Part shown: positions 47,996 through 61,439 of the stretch, piece by piece
Layout: the number at the start of each line of letters is the position of its first letter
Numbering within the stretch: position 1 is the stretch's first letter
Assembly (NCBI GenBank): GCA_963969395.1
Contig: OZ017795.1
Coordinates: 27,323,063-27,387,062, forward strand
Source of the DNA: Pseudoscleropodium purum
Taxonomy: Eukaryota; Streptophyta; Bryopsida; Hypnales; Brachytheciaceae
Length of the DNA stretch: 64,000 nt
Direction: 5' to 3'
Notes under the pieces: generated by a model
The model's database searches: none
Seen by the model: only the letters and a program-made list of their open reading frames with translations
What the model was told of the DNA's origin: nothing
Program-made: the position numbers and the translations under genes

Positions 47996-49324
47996 ACCGA
48001 CCACCCCTTATGACTTAGTATTTGGTACACTGCTTCAAAACAACTTTTCTGAATGCTCAGTTTCATTTGTACAGATCGTTTTCTACAAGTGTGTGCTGGT
48101 TTTTGTGGTGCTACATTTGGATATTGGAGTTTGACAATTTGTAAGAGATCCTTCCTCAATTACATTCGTTAAGAATGTGTTTCAAAGAAGAAAGAATAAA
48201 TCATAGCTCGGACTTGACTTGTCTCTCCCCTGGCTACCGTGTGCTCACATCCCATCTCATCGTGTTTTCATTGTGCAAGAGACGGAATGGATTCTAACGT
48301 GGAACACAGAATAACTTGTGAGAATTGTTTTTAGTGAAAAAGATGTGTTCAACGCAAACCTTCCCCGCCTTCGAAACCATTCTGGTTGACAAGAGACTAG
48401 TCATGTTCAGTTATCAACTGGTATGCACACTGGCAGCACTACATGACAGCACTACATGTCTACAATTTCACGAGTTTGATGAGATCAACACGTTTATGCT
48501 TAAGTAAGGTACCAAGAGTGACAATTTGAAGAGATTATCAAACTGCAAAATTTGCAATTAACAACGACTACAGTTGTCCAGCATGATGCTCTTACAACCT
48601 TTAATTCTAAATTGTAATTGTAGTGTTATACCGGTCCTCGCAGGAACATTACAAACCCTTCCGTCTCCCTTGGGCTGCTCCTAAGGCATCACACTTGAAT
48701 GGAAGTGAAATTTCGAAAAGTGAATCACAAATAGAGGCTGGGATCCTCTCCCTCACGATGTGCACAATATTGAGTATGCTTGTCATACTCATAACCTTCT
48801 TTCCTTTCTACTTGCTTCTTACACCCTTGGATCATGAAGATCAAAGGTTGTGATTGAAAAATGTACAACTAGTTTTGTATAATAATCTATTTGCTGCTAG
48901 TGTGACTCTTTGGTTATCTAATACGTACTTTGGAGTAACTTACTATAGCTCTCTAAATTCAACTCAATTGTAGTTGCTAGTTTGCTCCATCACATGGTCA
49001 CCAACATAGTCACAAGTATTAATAAAATATATAGTTTCATAAGAAAAACCAATGCAATAAGCTCTATGTAACATCATTCATTCACTACTTGTAGGAAGGT
49101 CCTCATTACATTTAAATGAGTCCAAAGATCTAAGAAAGCATCTCTTTCAAAAGATGAAGTGGCCTAACTTCTTTGGATCACAAAAAGAAACATCTTCATG
49201 TATTCTTGGGTTTGCAAGAGTGTTTTGGAGATCCATGCACGATCCCTAGTATATATACAATGTTTTGGAAAAGTTAAGGATCAAATTACATAAAAAAATT
49301 ATCTCAATGAGAAGGTGATGTTGT
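47996..49324. other. Metacaspase 3' flank, repeat-bearing
   Basis: No gene is supported; the 48325-48507 frame (60 codons) has no family resemblance. From 48790 the sequence is repeat-derived. Confidence 0.5.
48790..48960 (+). repeat. Dispersed repeat family F, copy 2
   Basis: Counterpart of 33560-33720: 'cttggatcatgaagatcaaa', 'ggttgtgattgaaaaatg', 'aataatctatttgct', 'ttatctaatacgtac'. Confidence 0.65.
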
Positions 49325-49442
49325 CCAATGAATGACAAAGAATCTCTCCATGCAAGATAGGAATGCAACTATTCATCCTCGAAATTTGTAAGAAAAGGAA
49401 CATCTTCTACAATAGTTTGACTTCCAATGAATGCTTTTACAA
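49325..49442 (-). repeat. Dispersed repeat family C, copy 3
   Basis: Reverse complement of the units at 3995-4110 and 7405-7550: 'aaagaatctctccatgcaag', 'gcaactattcatcct', 'aacatcttctacaatagttt' plus 'gacttccaatgaatgc'. It lies about 0.5 kb upstream of the ABC1K1-like start codon. Confidence 0.7.
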
Positions 49443-49949
49443 TTTTTTTTGAAGTCCACTATTCACACAGTACCAAAGCAGATGATTTCCACGGTCACCG
49501 GTCATCGTTCAAGGTTAACCAACACTGTTGCCCCCAACCGGTCCTTCCGAGGCGGTGCAATTACAGAGGGACAACGGCCCCGTCCCAACAGCCTACGCTT
49601 TGGACTCCCAACTCCATTACAGGCCCACTTGTCCCGTTCTCCATGGCCCTCACCCTCACCCTTTTCCTTTCCCCTTTTCTTTTCCTCTTTTTGGCAAGTG
49701 CTGCGTTGTGTAGTGCAGAGCATCACAAACTCGCAGGCTGCGTCACAGCTCCTTACGCTCGACGAGTGGAGCAATCCCAAGCATCACTTCAACCCCCTCA
49801 TGCACCTCACATTGTCCATTGAATTAAATCCAATGCATGGGTTCAATGCGCGCATCCCTGAAATGGCAACTGCCAATTCACTCTTATTAGCTTCGTGATC
49901 AGTCCACCATTCCCGAGAATTGGGTCTCATCACGCACATTGAGCTCGCC

Positions 49950-52900
49950 ATGGCAACGATTCAGGCCATGCGCGCGTCATTGCCTGCGACCCAATACTCT
50001 CAGCTTCGTCCAGCTTTGGGCTTCCATCTCTCTCGTAGAATCACGCTCCCGAGTGTATTGAGGAAGCCGAGATTTCGAATTGTGTGCCGAGCGGGAAGCA
50101 AAGGGGATTCATCTTGGGAACAAACAGTTTCCCAGCCGGATACGTTCACGCAATACTCGGGGTATATTGCGGAGGCGGCTGTGGAGGAAGCGGACCAGCT
50201 GGACGAGTACAATGCGCAGAAGATTGCGACCGTGTTCACGCGGCGGCCGTTTTTGCTGGCGCGACGGTTGATTCAGATTGCGGGGACGCTCGGGTGGTGG
50301 GCGGCTGTGAGATATGGCGATACGCTCTTGGGGAAGAAGGATACTAATTTCAAGGTATGGCGATTTCGGGTGGCTGATTTTCATCGTGAATTTTATTGCG
50401 TGTTGTGGATTCAGTCGAGATGCAATTTTTGACTAATATTTTTAATAATCCTTTTATGTCACTGCGGCATATAACGTTCTTTGGATCAGATTTTCTTCAA
50501 TGATCCCTCCACTGTGGATAGAAGCATTCCATCTATAGTTCCACTTTAGAGCTTTGAAATTCAATATTTTCCACTCTCGTCTCTTGCCAGACTCCATTAA
50601 ATACTCGAAAGTAGAAAGGAACCTAGTATGTTGGATTCAAGAATGTTCAAGGTTTGAAAGGGTCTCTATAGTGAAAATGGAAAGTTTCAACAACTTCTAG
50701 ATAACAATTGTAAAGCAAATCCTGACCATGATTCATTGGGTGGTCTCCCTATGATTTCAGAGATCATAAAATTTGCAAAGCTTCAGTTTGAACGCGGTTA
50801 TTGGTAAGTTTAGAGTCTACAGTGATTTTTGGGTACTGGTGATAAAGGAGATTTGCAATGAGGAGCTGGAAATTCAGTACTCGTAAACCTCATTCTTTCG
50901 ACCTCTACTGTGATGGCAATCTAGAACATCTTGCGCACTTGCATTACTATCATTGAATGTAGCACACTTATTGCTCTATCATGATTGTTGCACACTAGTC
51001 ATACATTCAAATTACGTCATAATGAAAAATTTGGGATCCAGATTGAAAGATTAAAGAGGTTTGATTGTCGATCAGTCACCTGAAACCTTCCCGTTCATTT
51101 CATGGGCATTGTAGAAAAGTTGTGAATTAGTCAAATATTTAACATAGGCAAGTTGCGAATTAGCCAGCTGGTCAACAAGTAGGGGACCGTAGGAGACCAG
51201 CCTTATAATCATGGGGAGGTCTCTCCATCGTGTCCATATTGCTGATCTTACCTCCCCAAAATGTTTCTAAATATTCTTGGAATGTTCAATCACAGTTACT
51301 GGAAACCATGATCTAATAGGTCGCAACGAAACCTTTGTTGCATTGCTACTTGAGTTTGATCATGAATGTAATTCTACAATTACAATAAGACTAAAGAATG
51401 TGATTATTATGGTTTTGCAGAAACGAGCAGCGCAACTACGAGGCGCTCTTGTGCAACTTGGTCCTGTAAGGAAAAAAAAAATTTCAAATCTCTTTGGTGC
51501 TGTTGATATGAAGTGTTAGAACGATTGAAGGACTGTTATGAATTTTGTTGAATTATACATATTGAAATTTTGCATATTGAATTTTACTAATTGGAAGCTT
51601 CATGCTCCTTGAAAGAGACTCTGGAAGGAGCTTACCTCTTCATTCATTGGGTTTTGGCAGGCATTTGTAAAAATTGCTCAGGCGGTGTCTTCACGCCCCG
51701 TAAGCATTCGATTGCACTCTACATTTGGGTCGTGCTTTCTGAATCTGAGAATGTTATAGAGCCAAGATTTCCATGTCAATAAATTCAAATTCATTCGTTG
51801 GTTTAAGGATCTTCTGAAATCCTTGGAATTGGATCGCAGGATGTCATTCCGCCAGCGTATTTGGAAGAGCTGGCTCTCTTACAAGACCGCATTGCTCCCT
51901 TTTCTACTGATCTCGCTTTACAGATAATTGAGCAAGAGCTGGGCGTTACTGTGGAGCAGCTGTTTACAGAGATCTCACCACAGCCAGTTGCTGCTGCTTC
52001 TCTTGGACAGGTACACTTCTATTTGAGCCTTACCAATGCACCAAGAGTCCCAAATTAAACCTCATGTTTTTCTGAACTGTTTTACGTAGGTTATATGAAG
52101 ACTTTCTTTTATCCAATTTTATTTATTTATTACGAACACATGCAATGCTCTTCATCAATTCTAGTGATATAAGATTTGACTCCATCTGAATTATATTTTT
52201 TCGCAATATGATTAATTGAATTGTCCATATTGAAACTGGGAATCCCTGTACTTTTAGGGTTTAAGGTCAACCTTGTGGTTGAAGTTCATAGTAAACCTGA
52301 TTGTCGTGCAGCATTTTTTTGGAAGAAAGTATTCCTACAAAACTTCGTGAGCCTTGAGTGCATTAAAAGAGATGAATGACTCAATGTTATAGTATGAGGA
52401 TCCCTGAAAATTATGGGATCTGGTTTCGATTTTGATTTCAGGTTTATCAGGCCCGGTTGCGTCCGAATGGTAAACCAGTGGCCGTGAAGGTGCAACGTCC
52501 TGGAGTCCGGGCAACCATTGCACTGGATCTGTATATCTTGCGACAGCTTGCTAGTTTTGTGGGGTCGCTTCTGAAACTCAACACAGATCTTCCAGTTAAG
52601 GGCCTATTTGTTTCCTCTACTCGTGTTCATGGTTCACTATGTGGTGATTATCTGTGAGCTGAAAGAGCTGAAAGTGCTTTTATGAATTTTTCAATAATTT
52701 CGGAAAGCATTATGGTGATGAGACTTTCTTTATGAACTGAAGTGTGCATATAATTGGTGAAATCCTGTCTATTTTGTGGATCTGACAGATGTGCTGTTTT
52801 TGGTCTCTTCAGGGTGTTGTTGATGAATGGGCTTCAAGTTTATTCCAAGTACGTCCGCTCACTATCGGGTTCTTAGTTTTCATCTTTACTTGCGCATTGC

Positions 52901-55900
52901 TAAATGATTAAGGCATCACTCTTACCTGAATGTTTTACATGACAGGAAGTGGATTATCAGGCAGAGGCGCGTAATGGTTTACGATTTCGGTGAGAATCTC
53001 TCATTTCTATGCAAGATTGTGATGGGTTTTTTGGCTGTGAATCTTACACACGAATGCAATTAGTCTTGGCCCTTCTCAGTGACATATTGACACCAGCAGG
53101 GTTCATTGAAATCTTTTTTCAGCCTCATTTTACAGCATTAGCACGACTTAGATCGCATTTGCTTCTTGAATCTGGTCATAGGTTGAAGATGGCAGGAAAC
53201 ATAAAATGGTTTTACTGTGGATTACAGGAAAATGTTTGGATCCCTTCCTGATGTGGTGATACCAATGATGTATTCAGAGCTTACTAGTCGTCGGGTTCTC
53301 GTTATGGAATGGGTCGAGGTATGCACTTCCTTCTCTTAGTGCAAGCTAAAATTCTAAATTTTGGTTTTTATTCCGTCTGAACCAGAAAGCCAATAATTGT
53401 GATTTCGATAAAATCAGATTGTTTCAAGGCCTTTAGACAGCACAATAAAGAGTATATCTTTGATTCATGGGGAGGCCTCTCCATGAATGATGAGAAAGAT
53501 TCTCTTCTTGGTGTTCAAAAGTTTTTAAAACAGTCTGATTCTATTGAAAACCTAGCTTAATTCACAGATGCAGAAATCAGTCACCTTTTTCCTGTTGCAC
53601 CAGGAGATCGAAGTATTAATGTGAGCAGAGGATACTAAATATTTGAGATGTATATTCTGCAGGGCCAACGTTTGTCAGAAGTTAGCGACCTTCGCTTGGT
53701 TGAGGTAAGGGTTAGGGTTTAGGGTTTAAGGTTTAGAGTTTCAAGAATGTACTATCCTATCCTGATTCCATCGTCAAGTTCTTGAAACACATGGGAACAT
53801 CTTTGTGAACACTGTAGGCATGGGCATGATAGTTTTGAATCTCATTGCTTTCAAAAGTGTGCCTGAATAAGGTTTGATGTATCCGCTGCGTCAACCAGGT
53901 CGGGGTTTTCTGCTCACTCACACAATTATTAGATTCTGGTTTCTATCATGCGGACCCACATCCTGGCAACCTATTGCGCACTCCGGAGGGCAAATTAGCA
54001 TATCTAGGTATGTCCCGCTACAAGTCTTTCTTGAGGGTGTTGTTTGGAAGAGGGTTACATGATGCATTTCTTTTTTAGAAGTATGCATTCTCTTCAACCA
54101 TATGATTTCGAATTAATATTCTTGATATTTATGTGAAATGCTCAAATTTGCTGCGCATATATACTCTTAGTCGTATGTGGATGGTACTCATGTCATCCAG
54201 TAAACATCATTATCATCCGTTGGTATTGTTGTATTTCCGCTTCGCAAATTGTGCTTATTGTCTCCCATTGGGCTTATGATTTTCATGTTCAGATTTTGGA
54301 ATGATGGGTGAAATGAAGGAGAATATTAGAGATGGGTTGATTGAGGCTTCTGTTCACCTTGTCAACAAAGATTATGATGCTCTTGCTGGGGATTTTGTCA
54401 CTCTCGGGTACGCGGTAATTTCACTTGGAATTTGAGTTGTTTGCGACTCCGATCTGTGTTCTTTATGATAAACTTTACTTAATTTACTACCACATGATGA
54501 TTCAAAATTTTCTATAGCATCGACTTCAGAATTAGGAATCAGGTTAACATTTTGTTTCACGTCGAAAAGTTGGAAAGATCTCAGTTGTTTCTCATGGCAG
54601 GCTTGTTCCACCAACTGCTGAAATGGGGGAATTTTCAGAGGCACTTACAGGTAATTATTTTGGAAGTATCGCTGTTGTGGTGAACAGGAAGGGCACAAAA
54701 CTCATGCATTACAATATATACTCCCATATTGCTCCGGAATTCTAGCATGTTTCTTTCATTTGTTAGAGTAGAGTCAAGCCAGTAACTTAATGAAACTACT
54801 GTGGTATTGACCATTATTACTTGGAGGGATTCTGAGGTTGTCGTGGTAACTGCAGGTGTGTTTCAAGAGGCTGTAAGCAAAGGTGTCCGAAATATTAGCT
54901 TTGGAGATTTATCAGAGAAACTAGGGGTTACCATGTACGTTAATCTACATTTGAAACCGTATATCCAGTTAACATCTATATTGTGTCTACGCAACTGAGA
55001 GTTTATATGCATTGGCTCACATCACCTTTCATTTGAATCTTTTCTTCTTCTTCTTTTCATGTAGTCATTCCGTAATTGTTGATTCTTTTCGTTGGTAACC
55101 TGTAAACGTTTAATCTACAAGCTTCTTTATTGTCTGGCAGGTATAAATTCAAGTTCCGTATTCCTTCGTACTTTTCGCTCGTCATCCGAAGGTAATCTGT
55201 CAGCTATCTCTTTTCTTTTATCAATTGATTTACACTGTTATAAGAGTTTTGTGCAAGTTAGACATTTTTTGCTACGTACCACTAAAACTCTCTTTGTCCA
55301 CCCGGTTTATTTCTTTCTTTTCTTATTTAAGTGTTCACAGTGGTAGCTTGGGATGTGGACATTTTTGAAAACTCTAAGCTTCTGATTTACTCAATTGATC
55401 AGCAGACGCATTTCATCACCTTGGGTATTGATTGCTCTTGGCTGTGCAGTTTGACAGTACTTGAAGGCATTGCTCTTAGCAGTGACCCGAATTATAAAGT
55501 GTTGAGTAGCTCTTACCCGTGGATAGCCCGGAAAGTCCTAACTGATAAATCACCGAAGATCCGGTCTACTCTTCAGGAACTAGTGTACAAAGTAAGTAGC
55601 ATGTCTCTATCTCCTTTGTTTATCAGCGATGTTGATTGAGTTGTTAAATCTGGTGTATAGCCTTCGTGTAATGTATGGTTGTCATCAAGTTAATAATACT
55701 GGTAGGATTTGCGAGGACAGGATGGAGGTTTCAGAATCGATCGGCTGGAATCACTACTGAGAGAGGTGGGTGCTTCCGTTGCTCATTTCTATCTATCCGT
55801 GCTGAACTTTTTAGAATAAGCTTACTCTAAAGGTAGCTTTCTACTAGAGGCGATAAAGTTTCTATTATGTGCAAAATTTTTTGAGCGTTACAATATCCTG

Positions 55901-58900
55901 TTGATACTTGACAGGTAGATTGTTTCTAAAATATCTTGACTCCTTTTATAAATTTGCACGGGGATGTGGTTGCACGTTGGAGTTTGTACTTGCAGAATGA
56001 ATATGAGGAAACTAGTGGAGGATCTAGCACGGGTCAAAAGATATTTGGTTCTTTGTTGAGGATATTAATTGCAATTATACATTGGATATTTTTAGTCAGT
56101 TCCTTTGTTAGATTTAGAAAGAGCTTTTCCTTCTAGTGGGTGCAAAATCAACATGTGTTGGATGTGATAATTGCAGTCAATGAGACAGCCGTTAGAAAAC
56201 CCTGCAGAGCTTGAGAATCAGCCAGCTGGGAAGGAAGAAACGAAAACGGAAAGGGATTCTAGAAGCCTTGTGAAACGGCTACTTACCTTTGGACTCACTG
56301 AGCAGGTGCTTATCTTGTTCTAGTTTCCTACTGTTATTCTGCAAAGTGAATCAAGCGGTTACTTGCACGTGTCTCCAAGTAGAATTGGATAATTTTCATA
56401 TCTCCCTATAATTCTCAGTGCAATCCCCTGTACGATCTTCACTACTTGAAAGATTCAAATACCCTATTTGACAACCTTAGCATATGTCACTATCCACATC
56501 ATAATTGAACATAGTAAATTTATTCTTTAGAATGATGAACCCCAACGTGCTGCTATTCCTTTTATAATATGTATCATTTTTAAGGGACATTAGAATTCTC
56601 CACATTTGAAACCTTTGCTTAGACCCTGTCCATGGGGTAGAGATAATAAAATCTTGTGGCAGAGCATGGTTCAATGTCAAGTTTTGGAAAATTACTGACA
56701 CACGTGGTATTCATTGGCAGGGTGATTTCGTAAGGGAGTTAATATTGGATGAACTTGCAAAGGTGTTTTTCCTGCCCCTAATTATTCTAAACTATTAAGG
56801 ATGCAAAGTTTCTCATGCATAAGTAGCTGAAATTATCGACAGAAGTAGCAGGCTCAATGCCGGGAGCCCATATATGTGTATTCCAGGTTCTGACTGTTTG
56901 AGAAATTTTTTACTAGTGTCTAAACTAAAAATAGAAAGTCCCCTGTGGAATTTAATAGTCAACTTCAAAATCTTATTGGTACATTGTTCAAAGAATGTAG
57001 ATTACATTACTCTGTCTATTGGTACATTGTTTTAGCTTCTTCGACGCTTCCGAAATGACTTTTATTTCAACTCAACATAATATGGGCTGGGATCAAGAGA
57101 CTGAGATTGGTGATGTTGCAGGGTCTAGATGCGTTGAACCGAGTGGCGTTTGATTCAGCAGCACACAACATAAGGACGCGTTCCCCCATCAGCCTCCCAC
57201 TCATCGCATCTGCAACAGAAGACGAGGATCTGAAGAACCTAGAAAATCTTCGGACGATCATGTCCATATTCAACAAATCTCGAGACACTTCTGATGTTGG
57301 AACTGTGGCAGGCATGGGTGGTGGAAGCGGAGCAACTCACTCATCATCCAACTCTCAAGCTACCGCCCAGGTAGAACTTCTCTTAACACTTTCTGTATCT
57401 ATGTTTCTTATACTTTTCATGTCATCTCATGCGTCTTGTAACAAGGTTTGTGGTGGTATTTGACTTCTCACTTATTTTTGGACGTCCATCATAGAGAGAT
57501 CCGCAATACGAAGATGAAGATTAAGTAGATCTTCTCTTACATTTCTTTGAAACTAATGTGAGGTTGTAATCATAGAACTAGAACGGAGCATGTTGCAATG
57601 CAACATTACCAAAAACTTATTTAAGGTTTCATCAGGCTGTAAGGTTTCATTGAGAAGATATTTGGATGTCCTTAGAGTTTAGCAAGAATGAACGAATGAA
57701 AAATTGCGCTAATGAAAACGTGACGAATGAAATGGCGACACGGTTTTGCATTGAGCATAAGAAAGAATTTTAACGCTGACCCAGAGACTATCATGAATAA
57801 AGAGTCTGTTGTAGTAGTTTGAGTATCCACGCCTTGTGGATGTGGAGAGGCAGACTGTAAACTAAATTTTGTGGGACCTTACAAATTGATCGATGTTGTT
57901 GATTAAAGAGAGGCCTCCCTTTTGAATCGCGAAGAAATCTCCCCATAAATTGCATTGTGCTTTCTTTTCTAGAATTTTGAAACCGTCAAATTTTACTGAA
58001 AACCATGTGAATTTGTGTCTCTGGAACGAGTTTTGAACTACATTTGATTAAGGCACCCTCGGATTTGAAATCGATTCTGTTGAACTACAGGTCAGTCCAA
58101 ACGGCGTTGGCCAGACAACGAAGATGTTGCCAGAGATGATGGAGCAGGTGGAAATTCAAAACGGGGCATCAAAAACAACAAGCCTGGCGAGGAGTGACAA
58201 CGGAAAAGACATCATTCAGAGAACGGAAGTGATGGACACAAACAGTACTAACGGGGCTTCTCTGAGAGCAGCAGGCAAATATGGCTTAGTGCAGAGGACT
58301 CAGTTTGTGAAACCAGGTGTAAGCACAAAGAATGACAGTCTCCTGAAACTGGTGAAACCACAGAAAGTCACGAACTTCGGCAATGATGGAAACGGTCGAG
58401 TGCAGGTTGTGAACAGGAATGAGTTGCTGGAGAGGACACTGTTTGTGGAAAACGATGACTTGGAGACAGCTCTGTCAATGCGGGATGTCACCGACATTGT
58501 GCAGGGGCTCAGTGGGTTGACACAGTACTTGCCACTTCTATCTGTTGTCCCAGAGGTGCCCTCCTTCACTGCCTCTCTTCTCGATATGAGCTCTCTCATA
58601 AATGATAAGACAAATTCTACTTTTGATGTGCTTTCAAATTTTAATTATCTTGAAACTCTTGTTCAACAATCCAGCTTCCAATCTTGAAACAAAGCTTAAT
58701 ATCTTACATTATGTATATAATTCATGAACTTGTCGTGAAAGCATCCAAATAAGCATTGAAGCTTGGTTCCCATTATTAAATTACTTTAATTTTTTGTTAA
58801 ATCTTTTTGGCAATTGAAGAATTAGTCCAACACTTCGTCGCATGTGTGTTTTTGACACTTCAGTAAGTTGAATTTCTTTTGTTAAGAAACATGACGTCGC

Positions 58901-59572
58901 AACAGCTTAACATAATGTAACATCCTGAGAAATAACAAATGACTCTATCTCCTACGTTGTCAAGTGAAACCTCTTTACCGCCTAAGTACATCTACATCTA
59001 ATCACCATGATTACAAGGAATCTTCCTAAGTCATGGAAAAATTTCTCTTTATGCTCTCTAAAAGTTCCTGAAACATCTTGCAACAGTTATTGATGTCCTT
59101 GTTGCCGTCTATTGGTGGAGTCTGGTGTCTTTTGCAAACGCAAGAGAGTGATAATGTTTTGTTATTGCTTTTTCACAGCTTCCTTTTCTAGCTCGGCAGC
59201 AAGCGATATTCTTACCCGCTGAACTTGCTGGGAGGGTAGCATCACGAGTTGCCGCTCGTAGCATTAGAGGGTCTATCCCCAAAGGCAGTGGCCGATACCC
59301 TTCCAAGGTAAAGCTTCACTCACTCCAGACGTGATAGCGTTCTAATTTACTTCAGTTCTCTCTCTCTCTTTTCGCCAACTTTAGAATGGCTGCGGTGGCC
59401 TCCATGTTACTACTTCCATGAAACTTGGGCTACGCTGATTGCAGACTGAGGAGAATCTTAAAATCCATCAATGACCCTATAATAGAATCATGTTTTGTAA
59501 ATATGACCTGAGGTTTGTAGTGTCCTGACCTGACTCCATGCTGTGTTGCAGACTACTGACACTGCCCAATGA
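49950..59572 (+). CDS. ABC1K1: ABC1K1/PGR6-like plastid atypical kinase
   Basis: Exons: 49950-50354, 51421-51465, 51661-51699, 51840-52010, 52442-52594, 52813-52848, 52946-52989, 53228-53318, 53663-53704, 53899-54007, 54293-54407, 54601-54650, 54856-54934, 55141-55191, 55450-55591, 55706-55765, 56177-56305, 56721-56762, 57122-57370, 58091-58555, 59179-59307, then 59552-59572; about 888 aa. Residues 1-48 look like a chloroplast transit peptide (basic, Ser-rich, ending IVCRA). ABC1/UbiB kinase signatures follow: [10 protein letters not shown], the Ala-rich loop [15 protein letters not shown] with Lys236, [10 protein letters not shown] (359-368), and DFG at 379-381. Blocks such as [37 protein letters not shown] and [14 protein letters not shown] mark it as ABC1K1, a plastoglobule/thylakoid protein tied to prenylquinone metabolism and photosystem maintenance. 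A long insertion precedes the conserved C-terminus. The final exon is ambiguous: reading through 59307 gives a stop at 59332-59334 instead. Confidence 0.92.
53705..53738 (+). repeat. Intronic telomere-like TTTAGGG run
   Basis: 'gggttagggtttagggttta' plus 'aggtttag' lies right after the exon 9 donor of the ABC1K1-like gene. Four TTTAGGG-like units, degenerate at the end, form an interstitial telomeric microsatellite. Confidence 0.7.
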
Positions 59573-60629
59573 GAAGGTAATTTGAACATGGAAAAACTCA
59601 TCAGCTTGCTGAACATTGCGAGCATCCTCGTGTATGAAGTATGATAAAAATATGCCCATTCTTGGACTTGTTAGCTGTATTGCATTCAACTGCATGTCAG
59701 AAAGACATGCTTGTGTTGTAAGGTCTAGATGGGCTGCACCTAAAACCCTGACGTAGGCACATAGTGAGTGATGCTCTGTTCAAGGCTTGTATATAAGCAC
59801 ATTAAGCTCCAGGTTGCAAATGTACTGTAGCATGGTTTTTTTCCTTGTAAATCCATTAAGTTACGTTGCAATCAAATGCGGTCATTAAACTGAGGTTGGA
59901 GCAATGCCTGTAGGTTACCATGCACCCAAAGTGCAACTCGTAACAGTCGTAAGCCATAGACAAGTGGTGTACTACGGTCCTGTCTGCAACTGTAACATCG
60001 AATTCAGTTGCCTTTGCTTTGCTGACCACATCAATGGTTGCATCATGTTCTCAGCAAGAGATTTTCTCACTTTCAGTACATGACCCTAGTGTCTTGTTCA
60101 GTGCTGTCATTGCTCACACGTTTGAAAATCTCCACGTGAACTTAGGAACTGAACATGATAGTTAACCTTGGGGATTTTTTGCTTCTCTAACAAAAGAAGA
60201 TCCTTTAAGAATAAATCACAAGAACATGTTTTTCTAATTTATATTCATAGACTACTAAGCAATTATTAGATCTTGCTTTGGACCTCAATATCAATCACAA
60301 ATGATCATTTTGGATTTGAATGCAACTAATGACATGAACACTATCAAGTCCAGTTTTTACTCAAATTTCAAATTTTGAGGAATTCCTAAACACTTGTTGC
60401 AATTTGAAACTTGGGCCTATAACCACAGCCTACAGCTTTTCTAATTATTGTATGTCATGGAATTCAGTCCACTGTGACTAACTTAAACTATCATATGTAG
60501 CAACGATGATATTTTCAGAGTAGCAGTCCTGTATTGAAGTTTATGGTTTCAAGTTAAATCCTACTACAGTACAGCGGAAGTGGTCCTTCACATTAATGGA
60601 TCCACTGAAGCAGATGGATACTAAGGGCT
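59573..60629. other. 3' flank of the ABC1K1-like gene
   Basis: No gene is supported between the kinase stop and the family E repeat. A 'tgtatataagc' TATA-like site near 59791 is not followed by any open frame. The kinase 3' untranslated region presumably lies here. Confidence 0.45.
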
Positions 60630-60975
60630 GCTTCACACATGAGCCGAAGGTCAAGAGTCTGTTGGCCTCCACTAATCAGATTTCAGTAAACCCCGACTTT
60701 GGCCTCTCAACCCTTCACACAAGGCAGCACAATCCAAAATCCATCACCCTCCAAACTACCTACATGGCAACCCTAGCTCCTATGTGGCGATGGCCTCACA
60801 ACAGACTCTTGACCAAAGTTTGGGTCACAACTTTGTGGCAACCCAAACTCTAGTCGAGAGTCCATCGAATTTATCATTTATTGCCTATTTCTTTGGACTC
60901 TCACCCAAAGTTTGGCCATGAACTCCCACAGCCTCTCGACTTGGTCGGCCCATGTGTGAAGCGCCCCTAAAATAC
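60630..60975 (+). repeat. Dispersed repeat family E, copy 2
   Basis: Same-orientation counterpart of 19490-19865, ending in 'cctctcgacttggtcggccc' and 'atgtgtgaagcgccc'. The 85-codon frame at 60596-60853 lies over it and is not a gene. Confidence 0.6.
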
Positions 60976-61439
60976 AATTTGAAGAAATCAGTCTTGAACG
61001 CAGATAATCGAGTAAGACGTGGTTCTGACTTCTGAGTCTTTCCTTCTATCATACGAGCATCCATCCCAGCAACCAACCCCGACAACCAATCTGCTAAAAT
61101 TCGAAGAGATGTGCAATAAGTAACTAGAATTCCAGAACAAACAATTTCAGGAAGTTCGATACAACCGGGGTTAAGGCATTTAAAGAAAACCAGGGGCATC
61201 CTCGCAAGATCCTTTCAAAACAAAATGTGGCCATCCTACTGTTTAGCCAACTACAATTTTGCATTGACACCGACAATAGCATACACGCAAGATTCCAACG
61301 CACATGTCCAGACACATTTGCCTCGATAAATTCCTTAAAATGGTATTACTAAAATTGACGCACAGCACCCTCTGCGCCACTGTCATTCAGAGACCCCTGT
61401 CAGAGGTCAGTTGTTCTAAGAGTCGGTCCAACCAAGGAG

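Noticed and set aside
49431..49898. 155-codon frame and overlapping frames just upstream of the ABC1K1-like gene
   Set aside because: Several frames are open at once in Pro/Ser/Leu-rich sequence with no family match; it lies partly in a repeat and in the likely promoter of the kinase gene.
59780..59860. TATA-like site (tgtatataagc) after the kinase gene
   Set aside because: No open frame or exon follows within a plausible distance on the plus strand, so it is probably 3' flank sequence.
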